A stretch of DNA of 64,000 nt from Streptococcus sp. 1643 (GTDB taxonomy: Bacteria; Bacillota; Bacilli; Lactobacillales; Streptococcaceae), in assembly GCF_006228325.1 (NCBI RefSeq), contig NZ_CP040231.1, positions 569,001 to 633,000 on the forward strand, given 5' to 3'. Shown in pieces: positions 55,436 to 63,283 of this stretch (the stretch's first letter is position 1; each line of letters starts with the position of its first letter). The position numbers and the translations under genes were made by a program. Below the pieces are notes generated by a model, which was not told the DNA's origin, did not search any database, and worked only from the letters and a program-made list of their open reading frames with translations.

Positions 55436-56236
55436 ATGACTGTTACAACATTTTTAGCATCAGATTGGTACCAAAGTTTGATGCAACTCATTCCGGATGG
55501 TAAGCTCTTTAGTTTGCGTTCGGTCTTTGATGGAATTCCAAGGATTGTCCAACAACTGCCTACAACCTTGATGTTGACGCTTGGAGGTGCACTCTTTGGT
55601 TTGCTACTTGCCCTAATTTTTGCCATTGTTAAGATCAATCGTGTTAAGATTTTATATCCCTTGCAGGCCTTTTTCGTCAGCTTCTTAAAAGGTACCCCAA
55701 TCCTAGTTCAACTTATGTTGACCTACTACGGAATTCCTTTAGCACTGAAAGCTATCAACCAACAATGGGGAACTGGTCTCAATATCAATGCGATTCCAGC
55801 AGCGCTTTTTGCGATTGTGGCCTTTGCTTTTAATGAGGCGGCTTATGCAAGTGAAACGATTCGTGCGGCCATCCTTTCTGTTAATCCAGGTGAAATTGAG
55901 GCGGCACGCAGTTTGGGTATGACGCGAGCGCAAGTTTATCGTCGCGTGATTATTCCAAATGCGGCGGTAGTTGCGACACCGACTTTGATTAACTCCCTTA
56001 TCGGTTTGACCAAGGGAACTTCTCTAGCCTTTAGTGCAGGTGTTGTGGAGGTCTTTGCCCAAGCTCAGATTTTAGGTGGAGCTGATTATCGCTATTTTGA
56101 GCGCTTCATCTCCGTTGCCCTTGTTTATTGGGTAGTCAATATCGGAATTGAAAGCCTCGGCCGTTTCATCGAGAGAAAAATGGCTATCTCAGCGCCGGAT
56201 ACAGTGTCTACAGATGTGAAAGGAGACCTTCGTTAA
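55436..56236 (+). CDS. Amino-acid ABC transporter permease
   Basis: The 266-residue HisM-type permease has five or six membrane segments and the EAA loop EIEAARSLGMTRAQVYRRVIIPNA. The opening QQLPTTLMLTLGGALFGLLLALIFAI is typical of polar amino-acid systems. AGGAGAGG precedes the ATG. The ATPase gene overlaps its last base. No substrate-binding protein is in the window, so substrate (cystine, glutamine or other polar amino acid) is undetermined. Confidence 0.92.
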   Translation: MTVTTFLASDWYQSLMQLIPDGKLFSLRSVFDGIPRIVQQLPTTLMLTLGGALFGLLLALIFAIVKINRVKILYPLQAFFVSFLKGTPILVQLMLTYYGIPLALKAINQQWGTGLNINAIPAALFAIVAFAFNEAAYASETIRAAILSVNPGEIEAARSLGMTRAQVYRRVIIPNAAVVATPTLINSLIGLTKGTSLAFSAGVVEVFAQAQILGGADYRYFERFISVALVYWVVNIGIESLGRFIERKMAISAPDTVSTDVKGDLR

Positions 56237-56979
56237 TGATTAAGATTTCGAATTTAAGCAAATCCTTTTCAGGACAGACAGTCTTGAATCATCTGAACTT
56301 GGATATTCAAAAAGGTGAGGTAGTGGCTTTGATTGGTTCATCTGGAGCTGGGAAATCAACCTTTCTTCGTAGTTTGAATTACCTTGAAACTCCAGATAGT
56401 GGAACGATTCAGATTGACAATTTTAAAGTTGATTTTTCTCAGATTAGCCAAGAAGAGATCCTAACCCTTCGTCGCAAGTTATCTATGGTTTTCCAACAGT
56501 TTAATTTGTTTGAACGCCGAACTGCTCTTGACAATGTCAAGGAAGGTTTGATTGTCGTTAAAAAATTATCGGACGAGGAAGCAACAAAAATCGCTAAGGA
56601 AGAGTTGGCCAAGGTTGGTCTTTCTGATCGTGAAAACCATTATCCTCGCCATTTATCAGGTGGACAAAAGCAACGGGTTGCCCTCGCGCGTGCGCTTGCT
56701 ATGAAACCAGATGTTTTGCTCTTGGACGAACCCACTTCAGCCCTCGACCCAGAGTTGGTCGGAGAAGTAGAAAAGTCTATTGCAGATGCTGCCAAGTCAG
56801 GTCAGACCATGATTTTGGTCAGTCACGATATGTCTTTTGTAGCCCAAGTGGCAGACAAGGTTTTATTCCTAGATAAAGGGAAAATCATCGAGTCTGGCAC
56901 ACCGGATGAAATCATCAATCATCCGAAAGAAGAACGGACAAAAGAATTCTTTGCTAGTTACAAACGGACTTATATTTGA
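56236..56979 (+). CDS. Amino-acid ABC transporter ATP-binding protein
   Basis: The 247-residue GlnQ-type ATPase has Walker A GSSGAGKSTFLR, the Q-loop VFQQFNLF, signature HLSGGQKQRVALARALA, Walker B VLLLDEPTSALDPELV and the H-loop VSHDMSF. It overlaps the permease stop and forms the energising subunit of the same transporter. Confidence 0.95.
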   Translation: MIKISNLSKSFSGQTVLNHLNLDIQKGEVVALIGSSGAGKSTFLRSLNYLETPDSGTIQIDNFKVDFSQISQEEILTLRRKLSMVFQQFNLFERRTALDNVKEGLIVVKKLSDEEATKIAKEELAKVGLSDRENHYPRHLSGGQKQRVALARALAMKPDVLLLDEPTSALDPELVGEVEKSIADAAKSGQTMILVSHDMSFVAQVADKVLFLDKGKIIESGTPDEIINHPKEERTKEFFASYKRTYI

Positions 56980-56995
56980 TATAATAGAAAAAGGA

Positions 56996-57024
56996 AAACT
57001 CAGTTAGTTGGACTAGCTGAGTTT
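56996..57024 (+). other. Inverted repeat upstream of the DUF4059 gene
   Basis: AAACTCAG..TAG (56996-57007) pairs with CTAGCTGAGTTT (57013-57024). A TATAAT at 56980-56985 just upstream suggests either a leader hairpin of the next gene or a weak terminator of the transporter operon. Confidence 0.5.
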
Positions 57025-57056
57025 ACTCTTTAAAAAAGATAGAAACGAGAGAGATC

Positions 57057-57281
57057 ATGCTACTGCATCTATTTTCTTTGTATTTCGAGAGTTTGATCTT
57101 AACGACCATCCTTGTCGTGATTTTTCTGGGGATTTGGATTGGATTGAGAGCTATGTCTGGTGTGGACAAGACAGCCAAAGCTCGCCAAGCCCATCTCTAT
57201 GATATGATTATGATTGGAGTTTTGGTCATTCCGGTGTTATCCTTTGCCGTCATGAGTTTGCTCTTGGTTTTCAAGGCATAA
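57057..57281 (+). CDS. DUF4059 family small membrane protein
   Basis: A 74-residue protein with two hydrophobic segments (about 4-30 and 50-73) separated by a basic, positively charged loop. It matches the DUF4059 pattern of streptococci (LGIWIGLRAMSGVDKTAKARQAHLYDMIMIG). Function is unknown; the fixed position between an amino-acid ABC transporter and trxB suggests nothing specific. Confidence 0.75.
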   Translation: MLLHLFSLYFESLILTTILVVIFLGIWIGLRAMSGVDKTAKARQAHLYDMIMIGVLVIPVLSFAVMSLLLVFKA

Positions 57282-57346
57282 TCCTTGCGTGACTAGCAAG
57301 AATGAGTTAGAATAAAGATAGTTACAACAAGAAAGAAGGAATCGAA

Positions 57347-58258
57347 ATGTACGATACGATTATTATCGGTGCTGGACCTGCGGGAATGACCGCTGCCTTA
57401 TATGCTGCTCGAAGCAATCTGAAAGTGGCTTTGATTGAAGGTGGTCTGTCAGGCGGGCAAATGAATAACACATCTGATATTGAAAACTATCCAGGTTATG
57501 CCAACATCAGTGGACCTGAATTAGCTGAAAAGATGTTTGAACCACTTGAAAACCTTGGAGTGGAGCATCTTTATGGCTATGTTGAAAATATTGAAGACCA
57601 GGGTGACTATAAGAAGGTAATCACTGATGATCAAGTTTACGAAACCCGTACTGTCATTGTAGCAACTGGTTCTAAACACCGTCTTTTGGGAGTTCCCGGA
57701 GAAGAAGAACTGAACAGTCGTGGTGTTTCTTACTGTGCGGTCTGTGATGGAGCTTTCTTCCGTGACCAAGACTTGCTCGTAGTCGGTGGTGGAGATTCAG
57801 CGGTAGAAGAAGCTCTCTTCTTAACTCGCTTTGCCAAGTCCGTCACTATTGTTCACCGTCGAGATGAACTTCGTGCCCAAAAGGTTTTGCAAGACCGTGC
57901 TTTTGCAAATGAGAAAGTCAACTTTATCTGGGATTCTGTTGTCAAGGAAATCAAAGGTGAAAACCGAGTAGAATCTGTCGTATTTGAAAATGTAAAAACG
58001 GGTCAAGTGACAGAGCAAGCCTTCGGTGGTGTCTTTATCTATGTCGGTTTGGATCCTGTTAGCGATTTTGTTAAAGAATTGAATATTCAAGACCAGGCAG
58101 GCTGGATTGTAACAGATAATCACATGAAAACTGCCGTTGACGGTATCTTTGCAGTTGGAGATGTTCGCCAGAAAGACCTTCGCCAAGTAACAACAGCAGT
58201 TGGAGATGGGGCTATCGCTGGTCAAGAAGCTTACAAATTTATTACAGAACATAGTTAA
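57347..58258 (+). CDS. trxB: Thioredoxin reductase
   Basis: TrxB passes electrons from NADPH to thioredoxin. The 303-residue flavoprotein shows the FAD motif IIGAGPAGMTAALYAARS, redox-active CAVCDG (about residues 134-139), NADPH-binding VVGGGDSAVEEALFL and the C-terminal FAD motif GIFAVGDVRQKDLRQVTTAVGDGAIAG. AAGAAAGGAATCG precedes the ATG. It indirectly feeds the CcdA-MsrAB system at 4.3-6.7 kb. Confidence 0.95.
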   Translation: MYDTIIIGAGPAGMTAALYAARSNLKVALIEGGLSGGQMNNTSDIENYPGYANISGPELAEKMFEPLENLGVEHLYGYVENIEDQGDYKKVITDDQVYETRTVIVATGSKHRLLGVPGEEELNSRGVSYCAVCDGAFFRDQDLLVVGGGDSAVEEALFLTRFAKSVTIVHRRDELRAQKVLQDRAFANEKVNFIWDSVVKEIKGENRVESVVFENVKTGQVTEQAFGGVFIYVGLDPVSDFVKELNIQDQAGWIVTDNHMKTAVDGIFAVGDVRQKDLRQVTTAVGDGAIAGQEAYKFITEHS

Positions 58259-58260
58259 GA

Positions 58261-58294
58261 AAAAAGTTTCCAATCACTTGATTGGAAACTTTTT
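58261..58294. terminator. Convergent terminator of trxB and the TrmH-type gene
   Basis: AAAAAGTTTCCAATC at 58261-58275 pairs with GATTGGAAACTTTTT (58280-58294), usable on both strands. Confidence 0.85.
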
Positions 58295-59022
58295 TATAGT
58301 CGGTTTCGGAAAACTTCGTACATGAGAATGGCTGCAGCCACACTGGCATTGAGACTTTGAACATGCCCATTCATGGGAATGGTAATCATCTCATCGACCT
58401 GTTTTTTGATGTTGCTGGAGATGCCTTTTCCTTCATTTCCGATGATGAGGGCGATTTTCCCTTTTGTATTCCACTTGTGGCAAGGAGTACCGTTCATATC
58501 CGTTCCAAAGGTCCAGAAGCCTTCAGCCTTTAGTTTGTCTAGGGTTTGACTAAGGTTGGTCACTCGGGCAATCGGTACATGCTCAATAGCACCTGTGGCC
58601 GTTTTGGCAACGACAGGAGTCACTCCGACAGCACGGTGTTTGGGGATAATGACTCCTGAAACATTGGTCGCATCAGCTGTTCGCAAGATTGAACCCAGAT
58701 TATGAGGGTCAGTTAGACCATCCAGAATCAATAAAAGTGGATTTTCTTCTTGACGTGTTTTTGCAAGGATGTGATCCAGCTCACTATAGGCAAATTCGGA
58801 CACTCGTAGAACAAAACCTTGGTGGACAGCGCCTTCAGTCATCTCAGACAGGGATTTTTTTGAAGTCCAAGAAATGGATACCTTCTTTTCTGTAGCCAGT
58901 TCCTTGACTTTTTCAACATTCTTACCTCGAAGATCTTCTTGGAGGTAAAGTTTATTTCCAGTGTTTGCAAGGAGGGCTTCTGTAACGGCGTGGACGCCAT
59001 AGACAATATCATTTGTTTTCAT
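58294..59022 (-). CDS. TrmH/SpoU-family RNA 2'-O-methyltransferase (RlmB type)
   Basis: The 242-residue SPOUT enzyme has an N-terminal substrate-binding domain opening NDIVYGVHAVTEALLAN and the knotted catalytic domain: LLILDGLTDPHNLGSILRTADAT, IALIIGNEGKGISS and IPMNGHVQSLNASVAAAILMYE. Probable target is 23S rRNA G2251, but tRNA is possible. ATG 59022 is preferred over 59055 because it matches family length. The -10 TATAAT ends 6 nt before it. Confidence 0.9.
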   Translation of the reverse strand: MKTNDIVYGVHAVTEALLANTGNKLYLQEDLRGKNVEKVKELATEKKVSISWTSKKSLSEMTEGAVHQGFVLRVSEFAYSELDHILAKTRQEENPLLLILDGLTDPHNLGSILRTADATNVSGVIIPKHRAVGVTPVVAKTATGAIEHVPIARVTNLSQTLDKLKAEGFWTFGTDMNGTPCHKWNTKGKIALIIGNEGKGISSNIKKQVDEMITIPMNGHVQSLNASVAAAILMYEVFRNRL

Positions 59023-59028
59023 GCCTCT

Positions 59029-59037
59029 ATTATAACA
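59029..59037 (-). promoter_or_regulatory. Extended -10 of the TrmH-type gene
   Basis: On the minus strand TGTTATAAT ends 6 nt before the ATG at 59022. The -35 (GTTGCA or TTGCAA) is imperfect and lies inside the def terminator. Confidence 0.55.
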
Positions 59038-59038
59038 C

Positions 59039-59064
59039 AAAACCCCGTCTTGCAACGGGATTTT
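59039..59064 (-). terminator. Terminator of def
   Basis: AAAACCCCGT (59039-59048) pairs with ACGGGATTTT (59055-59064); read on the minus strand it ends in TTTTGTG. It overlaps the promoter of the next minus-strand gene. Confidence 0.75.
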
Positions 59065-59066
59065 CT

Positions 59067-59678
59067 TTATTCAAGGATGAGGAGTCCATCTTTGACAGCA
59101 AATGGATCTTTTTCATTGATACGATCGTAAAACATGATTCCGTTTAGATGATCAATTTCATGTTGGACAACGATAGAGTTGTAACCTTTGAGCTTGATTC
59201 GGTGTTTTTCGCCATCCTTGTCAAAGTAATCAACAGTGACACGGGCATGACGGACAACATAGCCAGGCACATTTCGGTCAACAGAAAGACAACCTTCTCC
59301 TTCGCCAAGAGCAGCGTCCTGAACAGAGTGAGAGACGATTTTTGGATTGTACATAATGGCTTGCAAGTCGTAGGCTTCCTGAGGAGTTTCACCTTCTTCT
59401 ACAATATTTGGGACCAAAACGGCAATAATGCGTTTTGAGATATCGAGTTGGGGAGCAGCCAATCCAACACCACCGCGGAGCCCCATTTTCTCAGCCATAA
59501 CAGGATCTTGGGAATGTTTGAGGAATTGCATCATCTTTTCGCCAAGGATGATTTCCTGGTCAGACAGTGGGAAAGTGACCTCCTCAGCAACTGCGCGAAG
59601 CGTCGGATTCCCCTCGCGGATAATATCGTTCATATCAATTAAGTGAGCAGCTTTTGTAATACGTTCTATTGCAGACAT
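59067..59678 (-). CDS. def: Peptide deformylase
   Basis: Def removes the N-formyl group from new proteins. The 203-residue type 2 (Gram-positive) enzyme shows motif [11 protein letters not shown], motif [11 protein letters not shown] (metal Cys) and motif [15 protein letters not shown] (metal His residues). The ATG at 59678 behind AAAGGAGAGA is chosen over 59714. Confidence 0.96.
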   Translation of the reverse strand: MSAIERITKAAHLIDMNDIIREGNPTLRAVAEEVTFPLSDQEIILGEKMMQFLKHSQDPVMAEKMGLRGGVGLAAPQLDISKRIIAVLVPNIVEEGETPQEAYDLQAIMYNPKIVSHSVQDAALGEGEGCLSVDRNVPGYVVRHARVTVDYFDKDGEKHRIKLKGYNSIVVQHEIDHLNGIMFYDRINEKDPFAVKDGLLILE

Positions 59679-59831
59679 TTTCTCTCCTTTCATTACCTCT
59701 ACATGATAACACAAAATAGGTTAGAAAGAAAGTCGCAGAAGTTCCTAAAAAATAATATAATAAACGGTATTCCTCTTTTGTCTGTGGTATAATAAAAGAA
59801 AAGACTCGCAGTAAAAGCAAGGGGAATAAAG

Positions 59832-61151
59832 ATGGAAAAGCGACAAGATAGACGGTCTCAGGGCTCTCTTTATGGGGTGTGGAGAACTAGTGTGGATTTC
59901 TTTCGGAATTATAAATCCTGGACCAATGCCCAGTTTATTATTGTGTTATTGCTTGCAGTTGCCTTATCCATGGGGGGGAACTTATTAGTTCGAGCAGTAC
60001 AAAGTAGTAAGGGAACGAGTCCTAGTAGTCAAACTATTGATTCTGCAAGTACATCTGGTCAATCCAAGGAAGATCAGTCTGGTGAAACGACGGCGCGTAT
60101 CATGGCAAATGGTGACCTTCTTTATCATATCCCCATCTACCGAACAGCTCTTAAAGAAGATGGAACCTATGATTTCCATGAAAATTTTGAGTATGTAAAA
60201 CCTTGGCTCAAGCAAGCGGATTTGGTGATTGGTGACTTTGAAGGAACGGTGAACAAGGACCACTATTTGGCAGGTTATCCTCTCTTTAATGCACCAGGGG
60301 AAGTCATGGATGCGATCAAGGATGCAGGCTACCAAGTTCTAGACTTGGCTCATAATCATATTTTGGATTCTCAAATTGATGGGGTGGTTTCAACGGCTCA
60401 AGCTATTGAAAAGGCTGGAATGACACCCATCGGAGTCTATACACATGAATCCCGTGACCAAGCCCCTATAGTCATCAAGGAAGTCAATGGTATCAAGGTA
60501 GCTCTCCTGGCCTATTCCTACGGTTTTAATGGCATTGAGCAGTATATCTCTCAAGAGGACTATAATCGCTATCTTTCTGATTTGAATGAAGATAAGATGA
60601 AGGCAGAAATCGAGCGTGCAGAGAAGGAGGCGGATATTACTGTCATCATGCCTCAGATGGGAATTGAGTACCAGCTAGAACCAACGGAAGAACAGAAAAC
60701 ACTGTACCATAAGATGATTGACTGGGGAGCAGATATTATCTTTGGAGGGCATCCTCACGTCGTTGAACCTGCTGAGACAGTTGAAAAAGATGGTGACAAA
60801 AAATTGATCATCTACTCCATGGGGAATTTCCTCTCAAATCAACGTATTGAAACCATGCAAGATGAGGAAAATGCCAAGTGGACGGAGCGCGGTGTTCTCA
60901 TGGATGTGACCATTAAGAAAAAAGATGGCAAGACTAGGATTGAAACGGCCAAAGCGCATCCTACTTGGGTCAATCGAACACCCAAAGGGACATACTCTCC
61001 AGAAGGCTATCCGCTCTTCCTCTATCAGACCTATATCCTAGAGGACTTCATCGAGGGGGGCAGTCACCGTGACAAGTTGGACGAAGAGACCAAGGAACGA
61101 ATTGACACGGCCTATAAAGAAATGAATGAACATGTAGGGTTGAAGTGGTAG
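59832..61151 (+). CDS. CapA/PgsA-type metallophosphatase-fold membrane protein
   Basis: The 439-residue protein has one N-terminal membrane segment (about 35-56), a Ser/Thr-rich linker and an extracellular PGA_cap (CapA) domain with ANGDLLYHIPIY, VIGDFEGTVNKDHYLAGYPLFNAP, LDLAHNHILDSQIDG and GGHPHVVEPAE. The fold is a calcineurin-like metallophosphatase, and CapA proteins act in poly-gamma-glutamate capsule synthesis. No capB/C genes are present, so the role here is unknown. Confidence 0.9.
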   Translation: MEKRQDRRSQGSLYGVWRTSVDFFRNYKSWTNAQFIIVLLLAVALSMGGNLLVRAVQSSKGTSPSSQTIDSASTSGQSKEDQSGETTARIMANGDLLYHIPIYRTALKEDGTYDFHENFEYVKPWLKQADLVIGDFEGTVNKDHYLAGYPLFNAPGEVMDAIKDAGYQVLDLAHNHILDSQIDGVVSTAQAIEKAGMTPIGVYTHESRDQAPIVIKEVNGIKVALLAYSYGFNGIEQYISQEDYNRYLSDLNEDKMKAEIERAEKEADITVIMPQMGIEYQLEPTEEQKTLYHKMIDWGADIIFGGHPHVVEPAETVEKDGDKKLIIYSMGNFLSNQRIETMQDEENAKWTERGVLMDVTIKKKDGKTRIETAKAHPTWVNRTPKGTYSPEGYPLFLYQTYILEDFIEGGSHRDKLDEETKERIDTAYKEMNEHVGLKW

Positions 61152-61174
61152 GCACTTGCCCTAAAGGAGACGAG

Positions 61175-62002
61175 ATGACGATTAAATTAATTGCAACAGA
61201 CATGGATGGAACCTTGCTAGACCCGAGGGGGCAGCTGGATCTGCCCCGCTTGGAAAAGATTTTAGATCAGCTGGATCAAAGGGATATCCGTTTTGTCATT
61301 GCGACAGGGAATGAAGTTCACCGTATGAGGCAATTACTAGAACACTTGGCGAGTAGAGTAGTTCTAGTCGTTGCCAATGGGGCGCGTATTTTTGAAAACA
61401 ATAAACTGATTCAAGCGCAGACCTGGGATGATGCTATGGTTGACAAGGCTTTAGTTCATTTTAAAGGGAGAGAGTGCCGAGATCAGTTTGTTGTAACAGG
61501 TATGAAGGGTGGTTTTGTCAAGAAAGGGACTGTGTTTACAGACCTAGAAAAATTTATGACACCAGAGATGATTGAAAAATTCTATCAACGAATGAATTTT
61601 GTGGAAGACTTGCAAGCTGACCTCTTCGGTGGAGTGTTAAAGATGAGCATGGTTGTTGGTGAAGAACGTTCTAGTTCAGTTTTGCAGGAAATCAATGACC
61701 TCTTTGATGGTCGTGTAAGGGCTGTTTCTAGCGGTTATGGCTGTATCGACATCCTGCAGGCTGGGGTTCACAAGGCTTGGGGATTGGAAGAATTACTCAA
61801 GCTCTGGGATTTGACATCAGAACAAATTATGGCTTTTGGTGATAGCGAAAATGATGTTGAGATGTTGGAGATGGCTGGAATTGCCTATGCTATGGAAAAT
61901 GCTGATGATGAGGCCAAGGCAGTTGCAACAGCCCTAGCTCCAGCTAACAGCCAAGGGGGCGTTTATCAGATTCTAGAAAAGTGGTTAGAGAAAGAGGGAT
62001 AA
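61175..62002 (+). CDS. HAD-superfamily Cof-type hydrolase
   Basis: The 275-residue protein has HAD motif I DMDGTLLD (residues 9-16), motif II ATGNEVHR and motifs III/IV with MAFGDSENDVEMLEMAG. It belongs to the Cof/YwpJ type of sugar-phosphate or FMN phosphatases; the substrate is unknown. ATG 61175 behind AAAGGAGACGAG is chosen over 61145, which overlaps the capA-like gene. Confidence 0.92.
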   Translation: MTIKLIATDMDGTLLDPRGQLDLPRLEKILDQLDQRDIRFVIATGNEVHRMRQLLEHLASRVVLVVANGARIFENNKLIQAQTWDDAMVDKALVHFKGRECRDQFVVTGMKGGFVKKGTVFTDLEKFMTPEMIEKFYQRMNFVEDLQADLFGGVLKMSMVVGEERSSSVLQEINDLFDGRVRAVSSGYGCIDILQAGVHKAWGLEELLKLWDLTSEQIMAFGDSENDVEMLEMAGIAYAMENADDEAKAVATALAPANSQGGVYQILEKWLEKEG

Positions 62003-62003
62003 G

Positions 62004-62639
62004 GTGGCAGTACAGTTATTAGAAAATTGGCTTCTAAAAGAGCAAGCAAAGATTCAAACCAAGTATCGTGAACTCAATCAAATTTCTCTTTTAGAACCAG
62101 ATATGATTTTTATCGGCGATTCGATTGTAGAATACTACCCTTTGCAAGAGTTACTCGGGACTGCCAAGACGATTGTTAATCGAGGCATCCGAGGTTACCA
62201 GACGAGATTGTTATTAGAGAATTTGGATGCCCATCTTTATGGTGATGCTGTCGATCAAATTGTTCTCCTAATTGGGACAAATGATATTGGAAAAGATATT
62301 CCCATGAATGAAGCCTTGGATAATCTTGAAGGTGTAATCCAATCGATTGCCCGAGATTATCCGCTGTCACAAATAAAGCTCCTTTCGATTCTACCAGTCA
62401 ATGAAGGAGAAGAATACAAGCAGACAGTATATATTCGTACCAATGAAAAGATCAGAGAATGGAATCAAGCCTATGAGGCTCTAGCATCCGCTTATATGCA
62501 GGTAGATTTTGTACCGATTTATGATAGTTTGACAGATTCAAAAGGACAACTTCAATCATCCTATACAACGGACGGCCTCCATCTAAGTGTAGCCGGTTAT
62601 CAAGCATTATCAGATGCTTTGAAAACGTATCTTTTCTAA
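62004..62639 (+). CDS. SGNH/GDSL hydrolase
   Basis: The 211-residue protein has the four SGNH blocks: FIGDSIVEYYP (catalytic Ser), NRGIRGYQTR (Gly), LLIGTNDIGKD (Asn) and TTDGLHLSVAGYQALSDAL (Asp-His). It has no signal peptide and probably deacylates an intracellular or membrane substrate. It starts at GTG 62004, one base after the stop of the HAD gene, behind GAGGGATAAG. Confidence 0.9.
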   Translation: MAVQLLENWLLKEQAKIQTKYRELNQISLLEPDMIFIGDSIVEYYPLQELLGTAKTIVNRGIRGYQTRLLLENLDAHLYGDAVDQIVLLIGTNDIGKDIPMNEALDNLEGVIQSIARDYPLSQIKLLSILPVNEGEEYKQTVYIRTNEKIREWNQAYEALASAYMQVDFVPIYDSLTDSKGQLQSSYTTDGLHLSVAGYQALSDALKTYLF

Positions 62640-62654
62640 AGAATTGGCTTGATT

Positions 62655-62683
62655 TTGCATTTTTTATTAAGATAGGTTATAAT
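62655..62683 (+). promoter_or_regulatory. Strong promoter of ssrA
   Basis: TTGCAT (62655-62660), 17-bp spacer and TATAAT (62678-62683) put the start near 62690, just before the tmRNA 5' end at 62698. Confidence 0.8.
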
Positions 62684-62697
62684 AGTTCTATAATCTT

Positions 62698-63042
62698 GGG
62701 GTCGTTACGGATTCGACAGGCATTATGAGGCATATTTTGCAACCCGTGTGGCGACGCAAACGCTCAGTTAAATATAACTGCAAAAAATAACACTTCTTAC
62801 GCTCTAGCTGCCTAAAAACCAGCAGGCGTGACCTGATTTGGATTGCTCGTGTTCAATGACAGGTCTTATGATTAGCGAGATACGATCAAGCCTTGTCTAG
62901 TGGTTTGATAGGAGATTGATAGACTCGCAGTTCCTAGGCTTGAGTTATGTGTCGAGGGACTGTTAAAACAATACATAACCTATGGTTGTAGACAAATATG
63001 TTAGCAGGTGTTTGGACGTGGGTTCGACTCCCACCGGCTCCA
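62698..63042 (+). ncRNA. ssrA: Transfer-messenger RNA
   Basis: The 345-nt RNA begins GGGGTCGTTACGGATTCGACA and ends GTTCGACTCCCACCGGCTCCA; its first 7 bases pair with GGCTCC plus C before the discriminator A, forming the tRNA-like acceptor. The resume codon GCA at 62780 opens the tag AKNNTSYALAA, with the stop at 62813-62815. This tag is the one I remember for pneumococcus. No CCA is encoded. tmRNA rescues stalled ribosomes. Confidence 0.97.
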
Positions 63043-63116
63043 TTATGAACAGGTATACAGTAGATTTTTTCCAAATTGTATCCTTTGTTGTATCCTATTT
63101 ATTCTAGTGTGTTAGT

Positions 63117-63204
63117 GGAGAATTACTCAAGAGGCTGAAGAGGACGGTTTGCTAAATCGTTAGGTCGGGTAACTGGCGCGGGGGTTCGAATCCCCCATTC
63201 TCCG
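63117..63204 (+). tRNA. tRNA-Ser (GCT)
   Basis: The 88-nt tRNA has acceptor arms GGAGAAT (63117-63123) and ATTCTCC (63197-63203), the anticodon loop TTGCTAA giving GCT (reads AGC/AGU), a long variable arm as expected for serine and the TpsiC sequence GGTTCGAATCC. CCA is not encoded. Confidence 0.96.
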
Positions 63205-63238
63205 TTAGATAAACCCAGTGTTTTTCTAAACAACTATC

Positions 63239-63266
63239 CTTGGAGGTGGTCTCCAAGAGTAATTTT
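63239..63266 (+). terminator. Hairpin after tRNA-Ser
   Basis: CTTGGAG (63239-63245) pairs with CTCCAAG (63251-63257), with an AGTAATTTTT tail. It is a probable terminator. Confidence 0.6.
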
Positions 63267-63283
63267 TCATAAAGAGGTGAAAC

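Noticed and set aside
63043..63116. Attachment site or island next to tmRNA
   Set aside because: tmRNA genes are frequent integration sites, but the next 1 kb holds only a tRNA and a lipoprotein gene, with no integrase or repeated tmRNA 3' end.
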